From Terriglobales bacterium (GTDB lineage Bacteria; Acidobacteriota; Terriglobia; Terriglobales; Acidobacteriaceae): a DNA stretch of 39,706 nucleotides. The stretch spans positions 1 through 39,706 of the forward strand of contig DATIBR010000006.1 of NCBI GenBank assembly GCA_035457425.1, written 5' to 3'. Position numbers and translations under genes: made by a program. Positions within the stretch are counted from its first letter, which is position 1, and each line of letters starts with the position of its first letter. Positions 38,488 to 39,706 of the stretch are shown here, in pieces. Below the pieces are notes generated by a model. That model was not told the origin of the DNA and did no database searches. It worked only from the letters and a program-made list of their open reading frames with translations.

Positions 38488-38517
38488 CGACGTTAGCGTC
38501 GAAGAAGATTCATTTTA
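38488..38517 (-). promoter_or_regulatory. -10 element and operator-like dyad before the alcohol dehydrogenase gene
   Basis: On the minus strand TAAAAT (38517 to 38512; 5 of 6 to consensus) could start transcription near 38505. Directly at and after that point is CGACG-TTAG-CGTCG (38488-38501), a 5-bp dyad in a position where a repressor would block the promoter. No convincing -35 is seen. Confidence 0.35.
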
Positions 38518-38528
38518 GTCCTCGGCGG

Positions 38529-39269
38529 CTAGGGCAGCAGCTCTGGCTTCTCTTTCAACTCCTGCTCCGCCTGTGCCAGGTCTTCTTTCCTGCCGACGTC
38601 GCGCCACGCGTACTCGTCCGCGGGGAACGCCGCGATCTTCTCGCCCGCCCGCGCCAGCCGCAGGTACGCGTCGATGATCGAGAACACGCCGTCTTCCTGC
38701 CACATCCCGAGCAGCCGCGGTGAGATCACGTGGATGCCGCAGAACGCCATCGCCTGCGGCTGCGCGCACGGCCGCGCCATCTCCGGCTGCTCGTCGCGCG
38801 CCTTGCTCCGCCCGCACAACCCGCCCTGCTCGTCGAACAGCAGCACGCGCGCGCTTTCGCGTTGCTGCACCGCCAGCGTCGCCAGCGCGCCGCTCTTGCC
38901 GTGCGCCTCCGCCATGCGGCGCAGGTCGATGTTGGTGAGGATGTCTACGTTGTGCAGCAGGAACGGCTCCGTCTCGCCCGCGAAGAACCACGCGGCCTGC
39001 TTCAGCCCGCCGCCGGTATCGAGCAGCGCGTCTTCGCGCGAGAGCTCGATCCGCATCCCGGATCCGCGATTCTTCTTCAGGAAATCGGCGACCGCCTCGG
39101 CAAAGTGGTGGACGTTCACGATCACCTCGGTCACGCCGGCGCTGCGCAGCCGCAGCAGCGTGAGCTCGAGTAGCGTCCGCCCGCCGACGGTGACCAGCGC
39201 CTTCGGGCGCTCTTCGGTCAGCGGACGCAGCCGCGTCCCCAGCCCCGCCGCCAGCACCATCGCCTTCAT
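38529..39269 (-). CDS. Nucleotidyltransferase, MurU/ManC-like sugar-1-phosphate type
   Basis: A 246-residue enzyme with the nucleotidyltransferase signature AAGLGTRLRPLTEERPKAL: GxGTR at 9-13 and PK at 22-23. Further signs are LHNVDIL, with the metal-binding Asp, and FCGIHVISP. Size and motifs fit MurU, which makes UDP-MurNAc from MurNAc-1-phosphate in cell wall recycling, but GDP-mannose or glucose-1-phosphate enzymes are close relatives. The start ATG overlaps the stop of the RapZ-domain gene (ATGA, 39269-39266), so the two are translationally coupled. That neighbour supports an amino-sugar role. Confidence 0.82.
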   Translation of the reverse strand: MKAMVLAAGLGTRLRPLTEERPKALVTVGGRTLLELTLLRLRSAGVTEVIVNVHHFAEAVADFLKKNRGSGMRIELSREDALLDTGGGLKQAAWFFAGETEPFLLHNVDILTNIDLRRMAEAHGKSGALATLAVQQRESARVLLFDEQGGLCGRSKARDEQPEMARPCAQPQAMAFCGIHVISPRLLGMWQEDGVFSIIDAYLRLARAGEKIAAFPADEYAWRDVGRKEDLAQAEQELKEKPELLP

Positions 39270-39706
39270 TGGCCGGGCTTCCCGGCGGCGCGCTGCTTCT
39301 CCAGTTCCGTGTGCCGCACCACCACCTCGACGCCCGCGCGCGCCCGCAGCCGCTCGGCCAACTGCTCCGCCATGTACACCGAGCGATGCTGCCCGCCCGT
39401 GCATCCGAACGAGACCATCAGGCTCGTGAACCCGCGCCGCTGGTAGTCCTTCACCGCCGCCTCCACCAGCGCGGCCGCGCTCGCCAGGAACTGCTGCGCG
39501 CTCTCGTGCCCTTGCAGGTACTCGATCACCGGCGCGTCCTTGCCGCACAGCGCCTGGAACCGCTCCTCGCGCCCCGGGTTCGGGACGCTGCGCACGTCGA
39601 ACACGAACCCGCCTCCGTGCCCGCTCTCGTCCTGCGGCGGCCCGCCGCGATGGTACGAGAAGCTGTAGACACGCACTGTCAGCGTGCCGGCCCCTTCCGA
39701 TGGAGC
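39266..39706 (-). CDS. RapZ C-terminal domain protein, 5' end beyond window
   Basis: The visible 147 codons contain the RapZ C-terminal domain: SFSYHRGGPPQDESGHGG, FVFDVRSVPNPGREE and the signature FGCTGGQHRSVYMAEQLAERL. In E. coli RapZ this domain senses glucosamine-6-phosphate and binds small RNA. The frame is open to the window edge without a stop, so this may be the end of a larger protein; a GTG at 39676 would give a stand-alone 136-residue domain. In some bacteria this domain is joined to an AmgK-type sugar kinase, which would fit the MurU-like gene it overlaps by 4 nt. The N-terminal kinase cannot be seen here. Confidence 0.85.
   Translation of the reverse strand, partial: APSEGAGTLTVRVYSFSYHRGGPPQDESGHGGGFVFDVRSVPNPGREERFQALCGKDAPVIEYLQGHESAQQFLASAAALVEAAVKDYQRRGFTSLMVSFGCTGGQHRSVYMAEQLAERLRARAGVEVVVRHTELEKQRAAGKPGQ

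Overview
The window is a high-GC, gene-dense stretch of bacterial chromosome. It begins in the 3' end of a 23S rRNA gene, followed by a 5S rRNA gene and a clear intrinsic terminator, and then carries about 35 protein genes. The organism is most likely a member of the Acidobacteriota, perhaps a Terriglobia relative. This rests on the GC-rich housekeeping content, a TPR protein starting with the MALGFGFNK sequence familiar from that phylum, a paired periplasmic M16 peptidase operon, and many short intergenic palindromes. No tRNA, CRISPR array, phage or transposase gene was found, so this is ordinary chromosome rather than an island.

Layout. Positions 1-530: rRNA operon tail. 605-5285: a secreted zinc-ribbon protein, a small membrane protein, a flavin-reductase-like protein, an Ada adaptive-response gene with a candidate Ada box, YdeI-like, DUF983 and Mpo1-like proteins. 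5341-7976: a PagL-like outer-membrane protein, thiE, a double cupin and a small membrane protein. 8039-10345: a large secreted Asp-box (sialidase-like) protein. 10666-14931: TPR protein, small membrane protein and LOG-family protein on the minus strand. 15279-18245: two M16 peptidases. 18460-20384: DUF2157 and GDYXXLXY membrane pair. 20523-24425: secreted TIM-barrel protein, ATP-grasp ligase, radical SAM protein, YggX. 24524-28239: hybrid histidine kinase, CBS protein, pterin carbinolamine dehydratase. 28252-36333: HEAT-repeat lipoprotein, membrane glycosyltransferase, small lipoprotein, S9 peptidase, and a kinase-like PEGA protein. 36337-39706: methyltransferase, zinc alcohol dehydrogenase, MurU-like nucleotidyltransferase and a RapZ C-terminal domain.

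The most striking signal is at 22703-24112. The radical SAM gene appears to stop at TGA (22739-22741), but that TGA lies in the codon series Cys-TGA-Ala-Glu-Pro and the frame runs on 11 codons to TAG. Directly after the TGA is a stem-loop whose AGGU loop sits almost exactly where the loop of the E. coli fdhF SECIS sits. I read this as a selenoprotein with a CUAEP tail, which ordinary gene calling would cut one residue before the selenocysteine. Its true stop overlaps, in one CTAG, the stop of the convergent ATP-grasp gene.

Other points of interest are a kinase-like receptor that has lost the usual catalytic Lys and Asp while keeping three PEGA domains, an AAT-N6-GCAA Ada box 5' of ada, a family of palindromes with core GGCGA(C/G)TC(G/C)CC between genes, several SD-less genes with a -10-like hexamer 6-9 nt before the start codon (possible leaderless mRNAs), and a RapZ-type domain translationally coupled to a MurU-like enzyme.
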